The notes: a model not told the origin generated them from the letters alone. Shown: positions 1 to 12,317, counted from the first letter of the stretch. The stretch: DNA of 64,000 nt from Odontesthes bonariensis (GCF_027942865.1 NC_134524.1:6807536-6871535), one strand, 5' to 3'. Translations and numbers: made by a program.

Positions 1-318
1 AGAATACTCATTACTGCTGATGATATTTTATGTGTTAACCCTACAGTCACTGGAAGCCACTCCACAAGCAGGTCTGAATAGAGTGAATATATCAGTATTT
101 TAGTTGAATGATCTGAATGGACATCCTGGTATATTTGTCCACATATCCAAAACGTTGTGGTGTCACAATGCAGGGTTGGAAATCGTGACATTACCATAAG
201 GGCAACGTGTGAATATTAAATTCTGTAAGACCTAATGATGTTGTTTTTTTCCCCACACATGTGAACATCTTAACAGTGTCCAACAGTATGTTGTCCTGGT
301 GAACAACATTGTCATGAA

Positions 319-1252
319 TAGGGATGAGAATCGAGTAGTTCGATTCCGTGGAATTGTTAATCCGCCTGCTTAACGATCCCGTTTATAGGTTCTGCTAACG
401 TCTGACGCATTTGTGCGATGGCGTAATGTGCGCGCTTCGTATTTTGGCTCTGAATGTTTCCAACATGGCGGCGAGGCAGAAGCGCTCCAAAGTTTGGTTA
501 TATTTCACCAAAAAGGACAAAACTAGTGCCAGTTGCAACACTTGTAGAGCTGTGATCACATCAAAGGGGGAAATACCTCCAACATGCTGAAACATTTGAC
601 CACACAGCATGCAGCTATTTTGCACAGAGAACATCACAGCCACTGCACTTTGACCAGACATGGTATTAACATCAGAGTCTACAAAGCAAGTGGTGCTGGT
701 TGAACTTACTGTCCCCTGGGAAGACAGAATGGAGGAGGCAAATGAACGCAAGAGGGCCAAGTATGCTGAGCTGGTGGCTGAGTGTCGGAGTAAAGGCAGG
801 AAAGCCCGATGCGAACCAGTTGAGGTAGGGTGCCGAGGTTTTGCTGGCCAGTCACTAACCCGCACCCTAAAAGTCCTCGGAGTAAAAGGTCAGCTGTGCA
901 GGCGAGCCATCAGGAACATCACAGAGGCTGCGGAGAAAGCCTCAAGATGGCTATGGATCCGGAGGGGGGATCCGTGGAGTAGTGGCCCACTTGGACACAA
1001 GTCGGGGGCTGATCACCCCCGGCTGGGTTGCCCGAGCGAGGGTGTTTGATGATCAAAGACCCGAAACCCCATGACCTCGGGTTCATCACTGATGATGTGT
1101 CCAAGTAGCACCTAGAGGTGTATGTAAGAACTGCACGAATGTAAAGTCTTTGACTCGCTGCTTAGCGATTATTATATATAACTGGATGAGAATCGATAAA
1201 AGAGCCGATAGTGGAACCGGAATCGCTAAATTCTTAACAATTCCCATCCCTA
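319..1252 (+). mobile_element. hAT-type transposon carrying a broken BED finger and a LINE insertion
   Basis: Ends TAGGGATGAGAATCG and its inverted partner (CATCCCTA at 1245-1252), flanked by an imperfect 8-bp duplication (gtcatgaa / cacatgaa). An ORF from about 464 begins MAARQKRSKVWLYFTK and continues CNTC; a one-base frame change then gives SNMLKHLTTQHA. Together these form a BED zinc finger typical of hAT transposases. The middle is replaced by a fragment of an endonuclease-bearing LINE. It sits in intron 8 of the f13a1-like gene. Confidence 0.75.
660..1110 (+). mobile_element. 3' fragment of a LINE with a restriction-like endonuclease (RLE)
   Basis: The translation contains VELTVPWEDRMEEANERKRAKY, then CEPVEVGCRGFAGQSL and SRWLWIRR. 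This is the C-terminal tail found after the PD..E endonuclease motif of R2/R4/NeSL/Hero-type non-LTR retrotransposons. The reading frame ends in SGPLGHKSGADHPRLGC. It is diverged from the two other RLE LINE copies in this window, near 44 and 61 kb. It is truncated at its 5' end and nested inside a hAT element. Confidence 0.6.
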
Positions 1253-1384
1253 CACATGAACCAACATCATCACATAGAGACAACATGAGCAGATATCAAA
1301 CCTGTACGTCATCATTTTGTGTTGTGGCTCAACAAATACATTTTGTTCTCCCGTGAGACTGAATAGAAATGCAAGTTGTGATAC

Positions 1385-4300
1385 CAGATAGAGTCCTTGG
1401 TGCGTTGTCGGTTGATTCTGCCAGTCTCGTCCAGGATTATGTCGGTCTTCAGGTTCCCGTTGTTGTCGTGAGCCGAGTAGAAGTTGGTGACAACCCGGGA
1501 TGGGATGCCCAGACAGCGCAGGACTGGAACACGTTTAATAGACGTCTGTTACATGTCTTATGGTGTTTTAGTTTAGTTTAGTTTAGATGTTGATGAAACG
1601 TTTAAATCAGTAAACTACAGCTTATCACACTTACTCACAGTATCTGTTACATTGGAAATGAGTACGACATGAACCTCAAGATGAAAAAGGAATATGATTT
1701 ACATGTAGATATGTGCAAAGTGCAAAAATGTTGTTTTTTTCATCGTATTTAGATAATGGCTATTAATGACTGATAGTATGTACACAATCAAACAGTGTGG
1801 TGGGCTGCAGTATTTATGTTAAAAATAAGCAGGTTTTAACACAATTTTACTTGTTCTTTTAGAATACAGTTCGGTTTAAAACTGGGTTATATAAAAATCT
1901 GGTCTGAATGAACTGATCCAGAGTGTCTAAGTTTCCTATTTCCTTCAAACAAAGAATAATTCAAGTGTTTTAATTCAAGTGGCTGAGTTAGTTTTGACTT
2001 CTCGGTTTAATCTTTTCATCATTATATCGTATCATTTAGCCTTTTCCACTCGGCTCTGATGAAAAAAAAAACAACGTGAGAACTAAATCGAGATCTCACA
2101 GGAGTTGAAGACGGCGGCGTAGACCCAACACTGAGCGTAGCAGACGGGCATCTTGCTGGAGGCATAGCTGAGCAGAATGTCTGTGCTGCCGGTCCAGGAA
2201 GTGGGCGCCACGCCATACGTGTAGTCACCAGTCCAGTTCCCCACCAGCACGCCCTCATCGTCACGGGAGTTCAGCTGGAGAGAAAAACGCCAGATTTCAG
2301 GTATTTTTTGGGGTCTGATTACACACAGAAGTTCAGTTTTTTTTTTAAACTCACCATAGCTGAGGCCTTTCTGGTCACCTTGATGGGGTCTCCTCTGTTG
2401 GTGATGGGCATCTCAGACCTGTCCATGATGTACAGACAGGCATCCAGGACTCCATAGTTGAACTGGGGAAAAGAAAAACTGTTTAGTCACAAGACTTAAA
2501 GGGATAGTTCGCCTCTTTTGACATGAAGCTGTATGACATCCCATATCAGCAACATCATTTATGAACATTTTCTTACCCCCTGCTGCGTCCTGTGAGCCGA
2601 GTTCCAGCCTCGTTTTGGCGTTGACGAAGGTAGTCCGGCTAGTTGGCTGGGGTTTAAAAAATAAAGCGTTTTGCTTCTCAAAACAATATGCGTTCAACAG
2701 AGTAATACATTTGCATCATAAAATCGTTCTCCAGGAAGAAGTCAGACCTCACAATCACTTGGTGCTATTTTCTTTCTACCTTCGTATCACTGCGCGCTGC
2801 CGACGGCCGCGCCTGTTAATGCGGATTTACAGCCGACCCGTGACGCCAAAATGACGTTTCAGGCATGGCGCTTGCCTTGAAAAGACAGCGCAGCGCGTTG
2901 TCGTGCACCGGTCGTTTTTTGTAACTTGGCTGTGCCGAGAACGACGAACCGGATGGACCGATGTGAGACCAGGCTCAGTGAGGAGGTGCGTTTGTATGAA
3001 ACTGCAGGGAAACAGCACAGGGACCAACGTAAACTCCCAAAACTGGTGCACAGAGATTGGCAGAACTTTGGTGAAAGAGGGAGAGTTCTGTAAGAATGTG
3101 TGGAAGAAGCTACGGGACAGATACGTGAAGGCAAAGAAGAGGGCAGAGACTCTGTTGATGCCGGGGGCTTCAGACCTTCACCTCTATTAACTGAATTAAA
3201 AAAATAAAATTATCCAGATACTGCAGCAGCATCATTGATGACAGTGTTCCTACTTCCTGTTTTCTTCTCGACTTTCGTGGTTGTAGAGTAGCGGTAACCT
3301 TCACATAGCAGCGACACCTCTGTGACGGAGAAAATTGCAACTACTGGCGCATCGACTTGCGCCACCATATGTAGCCGGCACGAAATCGTGACGTCATCAA
3401 CACCGCTCGCGCTAGCAGACACGGCAACCATGCTAGAGCCTTTACGGTGTTTGCTGCTCGGTCTACACAGCAGGCAGTGATACGAAGGGAGAGAAAATAG
3501 TGCCAAGCGATTGTGAGGTCTGACTTTTTCCTGGAGAACGATTTTGTGATGCAAGTGTATTACTCTTTTGAACGCATATTGTTATGAGAAGCAAGACGCT
3601 TTATTTTTTAAACCCCAGCCAACTAGCCGGACTACCTTCTTCAACACCAAAACGAGGCTGGAACTCTGCTCACAGGAGGCAGCAGGGGGTAAGAATATGT
3701 TCATAAATGATGTTGATAATATGGGATGTCATTCAGCTTTAAAATACATCTGTGATATGTTCAGAGAATATAAAGCCAGCAGAGCTCTTAGATCCAAGGA
3801 CTCAGGTCAGCTGGTCCAGTCCAGAGTCCAGACTAAACATGGAGAAGCAGCATTTAGCTGTTATGCTGCAAACAAGTGGAACAAACTGCCAGTGGAGATT
3901 AAACTCTCACCAAATTGAGACATTTTTAAATCCAGGTTAAAAACATTTCTTTTCTCATGTGTCTATGCATGAAATCTGCACGATATCTTTGAACTTATCT
4001 AGACTGTTGCTTGTTTTTAAATTCATTTAAATGATTTTATTTGTTTCTCTTTATATTCTTTTATGTATTTTTAATGCTTCTTCCACTTCCTGCTGCAATG
4101 CTTTTATTTTATGTAAAGCACTTTGAATTGTTTATACATGAAATGTGCTATACAAATAAATTTGATTTGATTTTGATGTCAAAAGAGGCGAACTATCCCT
4201 TTAAGCCCTAATAAAGTCTTGAAAGAACTCAGTTTTTTCCTACCTGTCCATAGTTCCAGTTTCTCTCAGCGACGTCGTCGTAGGAGCCGTGATAGATAAT

Positions 4301-7300
4301 CCCCACCTCGTTCATCACACACTCCTCCCTCTCCGTCGCATCATCCAGAAACACAGCATCAGCTGGTTGGCAGAAAAAAAAGCCAAACTTAGCGTTCAAA
4401 AAAAAGGACAAACGAAACTCGTCCAAAAAGCTCTGAACGAACCTGCCGCCCAGGGATTGAAGAGGATGTAAAGATCTCGGTTCTTGTCCCGCTTGGTCCT
4501 GCGGATGCCGAAAGGCGTCAGCACGGCCACGTACATGTGATATTTCCCCACGATGCAGTCCGCCACGGGGGTGATGCCCATGGTGACCATGTTCTCAGAG
4601 GTCTCTGTGATGCGGCCTTCCCAGGTGCCCTGAGGCTCCTTTTGGGGGAAGACGGGAGCGTAGGTGCCCTTGCTGAACTGAGGGCTGGAGCCTGAGCAAA
4701 CAGGAAGCATCAGCTGGTTTATGTAAATGAAAACAATCAGTTAAATGGCAAAGTGAGGCGGGAAAGGTTACCGAATTAAAATATTATAGAATATATAACA
4801 CTGCTGTAGCATATGTATCACCAGTACACACTGTTTACACTACTGGACCAGTTCTAGGTTCTAATGGAGTGGGGGGTAACAAATAAAACTGAGCCAGAGA
4901 CCAGGTACTTTAAATGCAATAACCTCTCTAGTGGAAATAAACAACAGTGAAACACACATGCCATTTCGACAACCTGCAGGCATGAACAATAAATCTCTTT
5001 TTCCTCACCTCAGTTTTTTTCTAGGTTAGAGACAATTTAGTTCAGGTAAGCCACCGTAGTTAGATGGTTTATTTAGTTTAGATAGGTTAGTTATATTGGA
5101 CCGGTCTGTAACTATCCTATTTGAGAATAATCTATTTTAATTCAATATTCATCCTGAGTCAACTCTTTTCCTCTTCTCATTGACAAGAGAATAATCACAC
5201 CTTAATGAATCAAACTGAAGCATAACTCTTATACGAGTCTTAAATCGCTCTCTGGAAAAATATTCCTGCATTCATTTCTCTGCATACACGTTGTCAAAAC
5301 AGGGGTACAGCGCAAACGACCATGGATCTCTTAAAGGGACGGTATTTTATGTAGGCCTATTTTTAAACATTTCCATGAAATTATTATCACATCCTTTTTT
5401 AATTACTCTTATTTAATCATTTGTGACATTTTTAACCATTTTACCTTATTTATGCATCTAATTTAATTGTTTGTATTTATTCATATTTTATTGTGGGTTG
5501 CACTGATTAAATGCCACAGTTTATTGACCACCAAATGTAAGCGAGTCCATCTCACCAATGGCAAACTCCACAGCGAACTTGTCCTCATCGGGTTTGTAGG
5601 GACGGCTGAAGGTGATCTTGACCTGGAACTCCTGTCCTCTCCGTACGATAAGATAGTCAGATTGGTACAGCGTGGTGTGGTGCTCCAGCTTGTTGCTTTC
5701 GTCGGGGCCCTTCATCATGTCCACATCCCAGATGTCCAGATAATCTGAAGACAGAAACAGAGCGAAAAGTCTCCAAACCTGAAGACTGATTCCCATGAGA
5801 CAGCCTACAGTAAGCGAGAGGCAGATTTTTAGGGTGAGCTGGATTTTTCTCATATCTGTATCAGCTGTAGCTCGAGGTTGTCCTTTAATTGGAAAGTTGC
5901 TGGTTGGGTTGAAGAGTCGTTGGGGCAGGATATTGAACCCTCCCTTGTGAGATGTTTGGATGAAATGCAAACTGAATGCAGTAATATCATCACCAGATGT
6001 TCACTGGAAAAAAATCTAAATTACCAGGTATATTTGTCTCATTTCTAGTCAAATATCTCATTACACTTAATATAAGACACAACTGCCTAACAAGTACTAT
6101 TTCAGCCAGATATAGGGACCTGTTTGAAGACGATACATCTGGAATATCTTAAATGAAATTAAGTGAAAAAGTCTTGAAAACAAATTGTTTTGAGTCGGAT
6201 TTCATATGAAACAAGCTTTTTTTGACATTTGAAGAGGTTTTTAAGCTAATTTCAAGATCACTTTTAACTCAAAAGTCCTAAATATCACATTTTATTTCAA
6301 GAAATCTTGACAAGCCGATTTTCACTAGTTCCACTGGCAGATTTTTTTGCTTATTTCAAGCAAAAACGTCTTTTATTTGTTGTTTTTTTACTTATTTTTG
6401 TAGGGGCATTTTTTCCAGTGTTGTAGTTCTTTTTTTTTTTTTTACTTTTCCTGCTGCAGGAGGACGAGGCTCAGATGAGTTAGAAGCTTTAAAAATGTAC
6501 GATCCAGCCGATTATGTGATGAGCTCCATCCTCCAGAGAGAAAAAAATGTAATAAAGCTAATTTAAATCTAGATATATTTTCTGCTTTTTAAGTAATTCA
6601 ATCCTGAATCAAACCCCAGTTTTACTCTCCTACATTAAAACCTCCTCCTTTGTGCACTTATGCCCAAGAATTCCAGGTAAATTTCCCCTAAACAATTAAA
6701 TTAAGTGGAATATTTGAGGGATTCGGCCACATGTTTGGGAATTGTTCCACTCTTATCAAACGCATCAGTGGCGTGACAGATCACTCGAGCATGCGTCTGC
6801 GGTTGTTTGCAGATGAAATTCCAGTCAGCGTGTTCATGAATTCCCGTCACATCTGATTATCTCTCAGTGTGGCGACACGCTGCAGGAAGTCAGCAGAATT
6901 TATCCAGTTTGGCCGTCCTTCAAGTGTCAGTCAGGCGCAAAAAAAGCTCCTGAAAACGGTGTCACTGACAGGAAAAGGACTTTATCTTCTCTAAGCAACA
7001 CAAACGGCCGCTCTGTCCTCTGAAGAAAGCAACTTTTCCTGGTTTCTACGTTCAAACTTTGTTGCATGTCACCATTTTTTTCTCAATACAATGCAGTGAA
7101 TTCACAAACTGCCTCACCTGTCATGGGGGGATATCCTCTCGGTCCGGGGGCACCGAAGTACTCTATCTCAGGGATGTCCGTTGTTTCGGTGTTGGAGCTG
7201 TCCGTGGGGCCTGAGGCGCGGCCACGGTTGCTCACCTTGGGAGGACGTCCAATGGGAGGAGGGGGAGCGGGAGAAGGGGTCGCCATGGCTCCTTGGTCAG

Positions 7301-7304
7301 ACAT
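1385..7304 (-). CDS. f13a1: Coagulation factor XIII A chain-like transglutaminase, coding exons 2-8 (3' part off the left edge)
   Basis: Makes the transglutaminase that cross-links fibrin through Gln-Lys isopeptide bonds after thrombin and Ca2+ activation. Seven coding exons with AG/GT borders and consistent phases are visible on the minus strand: 7304-7118 (start ATG at 7304), 5744-5556, 4691-4443, 4362-4244, 2462-2355, 2274-2100 and 1523-1385, about 388 residues. Exon 2 holds an activation peptide ending in [10 protein letters not shown], comparable to the human VPR|G thrombin site. Next come the Transglut_N domain ([22 protein letters not shown]), then [40 protein letters not shown] and WNYGQ. 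The catalytic Cys lies in [10 protein letters not shown] (about residue 333; the human form is YGQCWVFAGV). [19 protein letters not shown] follows. The catalytic His and Asp exons are outside the window. [13 protein letters not shown] fits F13A1 better than TGM1 or TGM2, but a fish tgm1-like paralogue is the alternative. Confidence 0.88.
2500..4200. mobile_element. TTAA-target DNA transposon with long inverted repeats and a MADF-like ORF
   Basis: The element starts AGGGATAGTTCGCCTCTTTT and ends with the exact inverse, each end abutting TTAA (2496-2499, 4201-4204). The inverted repeats run about 290 bp inwards; the right arm (3475-3735 plus the last 25 bases) is split by an L2 LINE tail. The centre (2903-3190, plus strand) encodes [31 protein letters not shown], a MADF/Myb-like DNA-binding domain, with one frame change before it. 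The TTAA target suggests Kolobok or piggyBac type; MADF proteins are better known from Harbinger-like elements, so the superfamily is open. It lies in an intron of the f13a1-like gene. Confidence 0.7.
3736..4175 (+). mobile_element. L2-clade LINE 3' end
   Basis: The translation [20 protein letters not shown] then [17 protein letters not shown] is the C-terminal end of teleost L2-type reverse-transcriptase ORFs. It is followed by the usual 3' tail (GTAAAGCACTTTGAATTG, then AAATGTGCTATACAAATAAA). It is inserted in the right inverted repeat of the TTAA element. Confidence 0.75.
6001..6421. mobile_element. Short MITE with CACTGGAAAAAA ends
   Basis: A roughly 420-bp AT-rich element that begins TCACTGGAAAAAAATCTAA and ends with the inverse ATTTTTTCCAGTG. 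There is no ORF. Three related pieces lie at 7451-8262. It is in intron 2 of the f13a1-like gene. Confidence 0.65.
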
Positions 7305-7450
7305 GGTGGCGATGGTTCAGGTTGTTGTCAAACTAGGAGAGGAGAGAGGTCAGAGAGCAACATTACTGACTGACCGCTCAGTGAAAAGCAGCTGTTTGGA
7401 TTTCAATGTGTCTACAAAAACACATTAAGTCAGTAACAAAGTCAGCCTAC

Positions 7451-8262
7451 ACTGGAAAAAATGTCCCTCCAAAAATAAGTAAGAAAAAAAAACAAATACA
7501 AGACGTTTTTGCTTGAAATAAGCAATAAAATCTGCCAATGGAACTAGTGAAAATCGGCTTGTCAAGATTTCTTGAAATAAAATGTGATACACTGGAAAAA
7601 AATCTAAGTCTTACCAGTTATATTTGTCTCATTTCTCGTCAAAATATCTCATTGCACTTAATATAAGACACAACTGCCTAACAAGTACTATTTCAGCCAG
7701 ATATAGGGACTTGTTTTAATACAATACATCTTGAATATCTTGTTCAATGAAAACGTCTTGAAAACATCTTGTTTTGAGTCACAATTTCACTTTTTTTTTT
7801 TTATTTGAAGAGGTTTTTAAGCTAATTTCAAGATCACTTTTAACTCAAAAGTCCTGAATACACTGGAAAAAATGCCCCTCCAAAAAAAAGTTAAAAAAAC
7901 AACAAATACGAGATGTTTTTGCTTGAAATAAGCAAAATAAATCTGCCAATGGAACTAGTGAAAATTGGCTTGTCAAGATTTCTTGAAATAAGATGTGATA
8001 TTTAGGACTTTTGAGATAAAAGTGATCTTGAAATTAGCTTAAAAACCTCTTCAAATTAAAAAAAAGCTTGTTTCATGTGAAATATGACTCAAAACAAGAT
8101 GTTTTCAAGACTTTTTCACTTAACAAGATATTCAAGATGTATTGTATTAAAACAAGTCCCTATATCTGGCTGAAATGGTAGTTGTTAGGCAGCTGTGTCT
8201 GATATCAAGTGTAATGAGATACTCAATGAGACAAATATACTTTAGATTTTTTCTAGTGTACT
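7451..8262. mobile_element. Cluster of three CACTGGAAAAAA MITE copies
   Basis: Successive pieces of the 6001-6421 MITE. 7451-7589 is one half in reverse orientation, 7590-7860 is a half in forward orientation, and 7860-8262 is a nearly complete reverse copy. The order fits insertion of one copy into another followed by loss. It is in intron 1 of the f13a1-like gene. Confidence 0.6.
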
Positions 8263-8309
8263 ATCATCTTAAAGAATATATCGAGGTAAAAAGATCTGAT
8301 GTGTCAGCA

Positions 8310-10162
8310 GGACCTGGGAAAACTAGTCCATGCATTCATCTTCAGTCGGCTTGATTACTGTAACAGCATCTTTACAGGTCGACCTAAAAACTGCAGCTCA
8401 TTCAGAACTCTGCTGCTCGAGTCCTCACTGAGACCAAAGAACTGGACCACATCAGTCCAGCTCTGAGGTCTTTACACCGGCTGCCTGTCCATCAGAGGAT
8501 AGACTTTAAAGTTCTGATGCTGCTCTATAAAGCTCTGAATGGTCCAGGACCAGAATGCATCAGTGACCTCCTGACCCAGGATGAACCTTCCAGACCCCTC
8601 AGGTCATCTGGATCCGGTCTTCTATCAGTTCCCAGAGTCAGAACCAGACATGGAGAAGCTGCATTCAGCTTCTATGCTCCACATGTCTGGAACAAACTCC
8701 CAGAAAGCCTCAGATCAGCTGAAACACTCAGTGGCCCTCATTTATCAAGCCGTCGTAGAAAGCATCGTAGATATGAGCGGAGAACTCGTCGTATGCAGAG
8801 GCTCAAGTGAGATTTACAGAACATGCGTACCACACCAATCCCATCGTAAGACCGAGCGGCTGTTGATAAATCCGGTGGCTGAAATCCATCGTAATGATCC
8901 TAACCACGCCTTCTACAAAAGGGGGTTAAGAGGCCGCACCTCTAGAATTTGCGACATGGATAGACAAAAGGCGGCAGAGAAACGCTGTCAACGCTGTTGA
9001 CAGCTGGGACGGCTGTCAACAGCGTTGGCGATGTAAATCGCAGACCGGACAGGTATGTATTTTCCCCTACTGTGATGGTCAATAAAATGTGATAAACTCC
9101 AGATTAAATTAAATCTAAAATTGAGCGATGTTTTACTTTTTCTCCAGTAAGATCAGGAAGAAGTGGTCCGATATGAAATTGGCCAAAAAAGGAAGGTCGC
9201 AGCTCTCCGACGCAGCATGTCACAAACAGGGGGGGGGGGGCTCCGATCCAGGTTTGGATTTGAGTGCCTTGGAGGAGAGGGTGGCTGGCGTGATCGGAGC
9301 TACGTCCTCATCAGGCGTGCCAGGGAAACTTGACACTGATGCGCCCATGCTAGAGCTCGAGAATGGTAAGAATGACTGCACACCCAAGACGTTTAAATAA
9401 AACAGTTGCTTTAATTTTCAACACAAATGAGGTTCCTAATCAAACTAATATTTTTCATTCACAGATGAATCCGAAGTGGCATCCGGGCAACCTGACCCGC
9501 GCAACGAATATGCGGCCCGTCAACATCCGAAGCCTCTAAGCGCCTCTCTTGTTCGGTGTGAGGTTGAATAATGAGCCATCACTCTTCCAATTACGGAGTT
9601 GTACTTGTTTAATTTATTTAATTTGCGTTTATGTTTATATTTATGTTGAAGTCAAATAAAACATGGGCCTTCTTTAAAGTGATAAGTCTGTCATTTTAAC
9701 CTAGGGATTTGTTGCGACTCCTGAGCACGCACTAGTGACGCTGCTGTATTGCAGTCACCGCAATTCAAAATGGAAAAGTGCGTACACGGCCTCAGACCTG
9801 TCGTGGCGATTTCATCTTTCCTGTGTTCACGATGGATTTGATAAATGCCAACCTTTGCGCAGAAAAGAACGTACACACGACCTACGCACGTTTTTCGTCT
9901 TACGCAAGTTTGATAAATGAGGGCCATTGTGTTTAAGTCCAGGCTGAAGACACACCTACTTTCAGCTGAATAAAGCTCCAAATCTGAAGCTTGAGTTTCA
10001 AAACTCAATCACATTTTAACTCCTGATTTTATCTATTGTTCTTATTTCTTTCTTTTTTTGTTTAAAATCTAAATCATGCTTTTTATTTCTACTGTTTTAA
10101 TGTATCTGTAAAGCACTTTGAATCACCTTGTTGTTGAATTGTGCTGAACAGATAAACTTGCC
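8310..10162 (+). mobile_element. L2-clade LINE 3' end, split by a Harbinger element
   Basis: 8310-8730 encodes the L2-type C terminus (FSRLDYCNSIF-like start, LHRLPVHQRIDFKVLMLLYK, GEAAFSFYAPHVWNKLPESL). It resumes at 9928-10162 with the rest of the ORF and the tail GTAAAGCACTTTGAATCACC. The 1.2-kb gap is a separate TIR element. Confidence 0.75.
8731..9927 (+). mobile_element. PIF/Harbinger-type element with Myb-like accessory ORF
   Basis: Terminal inverted repeats GGCCCTCATTTATCAA and its inverse interrupt the L2 reading frame. Rejoining the LINE gives a 3-bp (agt/att) or 5-bp (cagtg/cattg) target duplication, depending on where the TIR is taken to start. Inside, IRKKWSDMKLAKKGR and LSALEERVAGVIG (9128-9400) resemble the Myb/SANT-like protein of Harbinger transposons. 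A broken upstream exon is near 8957-9050. No transposase core is seen, so the element is non-autonomous. Confidence 0.65.
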
Positions 10163-10724
10163 TTGCCTTACAATAAAGGCCCCACATTTCTTTACATATA
10201 CAACGGCAGTCTCAAGCGCTTTGGTGTCACAAGTGGTGACCATGTGTGTTTGTGGCTGCTGCTGGAGGCGAACTTACCGTCACTCCCCTTCCTGTAATAA
10301 AGACAGACCTTTTTAGAGTGTGGTGATTTGTTTTCACTCTTTAATTATTGTGCGTTTTGCAGTTACAGAGTGACGAGTAAGTTTCAACAGCAAGCATTAA
10401 TCATGACTAATCAATAACAGAGTTACACTATGTGCCACTGCAGAAACGTTGGGTCTGTTTAACAGATGCAAAGAGACAAACTGAACACCACGAAGGGGTC
10501 ACACAGACGCACTGATGCTAGCAGAGGTAGCAGTGGCAGTGCTTATGATAGTATTATCAGTCCTAATACACTGATACCAAAGGCAGTATTAGAGTAGTGG
10601 TAGATATCCATGTGTGTGGAAATAACTGGGAGCATTTCAGTCTTTTTTTTTTCTAAATTCTACTGAACTGCAGTCTAATGTTCTGCTTTTATTCGACATC
10701 ACTCTCATTTTTTTACGCACTTTA

Positions 10725-11257
10725 TGTCACGTCCATGGGGTTTCCCCATGTTTTTTGTTTTATGTTTTATCATGTTTTAGGTTTATGTCTTGGTTTTTGA
10801 TTTCATGTTTTGCCATTGTTTTCCCCCTCACTTCCCATGCCAGGTCATTAGTTGTCACTCACGTCACCTGTATTCATTGTCCCCAGCTGCACTCATTCAC
10901 CAATCACTCTCAGTTCACTATTTAGTTTCCATGCTCCCCTTTCAGTTTGTGATTTATTTCCCCAATCTCACCTTTCCCTTGCCACGCCACGACTTAAGCC
11001 TCGCTAAGCCTCGCTAAGCCTCGCTAAGCCTCGCTAAGCTAAGCTAAGCTAAGCTAAGCTAAGCTAAGCGCTTTTTTTGTCTGTCATGTCAAGTCTTTTG
11101 TTTTGTCAGTTATATTCATGTATTTATCCCACATTTTAGTCTAATTATCCGGCTCAGCCGTGCTTTTTATTTTGTCTTAAAGTTTAAAATAAACCAAGTT
11201 TGTTTTCTCATCTCTTGAGTCCGCATCCGTGTCCTGCCAACCTGCCAAAATCTGACA
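10725..11257 (+). mobile_element. Solo LTR of a retrovirus-like (LTR) element
   Basis: A 533-bp unit starts TGTCACG and ends TCTGACA, flanked by a perfect 5-bp duplication (cttta at 10720-10724 and 11258-11262). It has an AATAAA near 11188 and a short AAGCCTCGCT/AAGCT tandem tract at 10994-11070. There are no internal genes, so only the terminal repeat remains. Family not determined; Gypsy-like is a guess. It is in intron 1 of the f13a1-like gene. Confidence 0.65.
10994..11070. repeat. Short tandem repeat, AAGCCTCGCT then AAGCT units
   Basis: Four AAGCCTCGCT units are followed by about seven AAGCT units, inside the solo LTR. The pattern is simple local expansion. Confidence 0.85.
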
Positions 11258-12317
11258 CTTTACAGTTAAAGTTACTTCATAAGATGGTGTAGAGATGATC
11301 AGCACAGATTAAAAGTGATCAAAATCAGTCCAACAAGTGTACAGATATGAGATGCTCTCAGGTTTTTAAGCAGTGTGGTGACCCTTAATGTCTTAAAGGA
11401 TAATCACCCTGTCTTATAAACGGTGACATAGAGCAAGTTTTCCCTTATTTCGATTCAACCAAACCGTCTTCTGTTGCTTTACACCAGAGAACAAACATCA
11501 GCATGAAATTCATCACACAGGCAGGTCATGTCTTTGCCTTCCCAGCAGAATAAAAATGCACTTGTACTGGTTCATTTATATTCATGCGTCCGATATGAAG
11601 CCTGGAGTAGCAGCTCCTGGTGAGACAGAGGTGCAGTTTGGGCCTGGAAAGATCACAGCCCTGCAACTTTAAATTATCTGACATGTGATGCGTTTTAGTT
11701 GCTTAATTATGGCAGATTTTTGTAGTTAATTGCCTTAGTTTTTCCTATTTGTTATATTTTTGTCCTCCACAATGCAACTTTGCACAACGTGCCACTTGAA
11801 TAAAAGTCAAGCAGCCTCCATGTTACAGGTTTTGAGCCCAGATGGTGTAATTTTAGTAATTTCTACACCTTTTTTTGCCTTTTTTGTGAAGCTACAACAT
11901 CTTGCTGTGGAACAAACGCCTCCTATCTCAGGCCAGCCCCCCTAAAGCTTCAAATATAATGAAATATTTCAATTTGAGGCACAGGGAAAATGATGAATGC
12001 ATTTTGAAACGCTGCGGTTCTTGCAGCTTATTGTGTTTGGACCACACCCACCTCCACACTCAGATCACGAGTATGACTCTCAGGGACATTTGTTGTTAAT
12101 TAAAAGGTTGGTGGTTGGAGCCCACAGAGACGTTTTGCATTCTCAGTGATTACAATTGTAAATCTGCAAGATATTGGGCAAAGCAATATATGTGTGGTTA
12201 TTGAAACAAATTGAAGAATAACAACTTCAGTGTCATTTCTACACGTCTTCCAAACTAAACCACCATACGCTGGAAGACATTTGTCTTTTCCCGGCAATAC
12301 GGAGGATGTTTGAAGTG

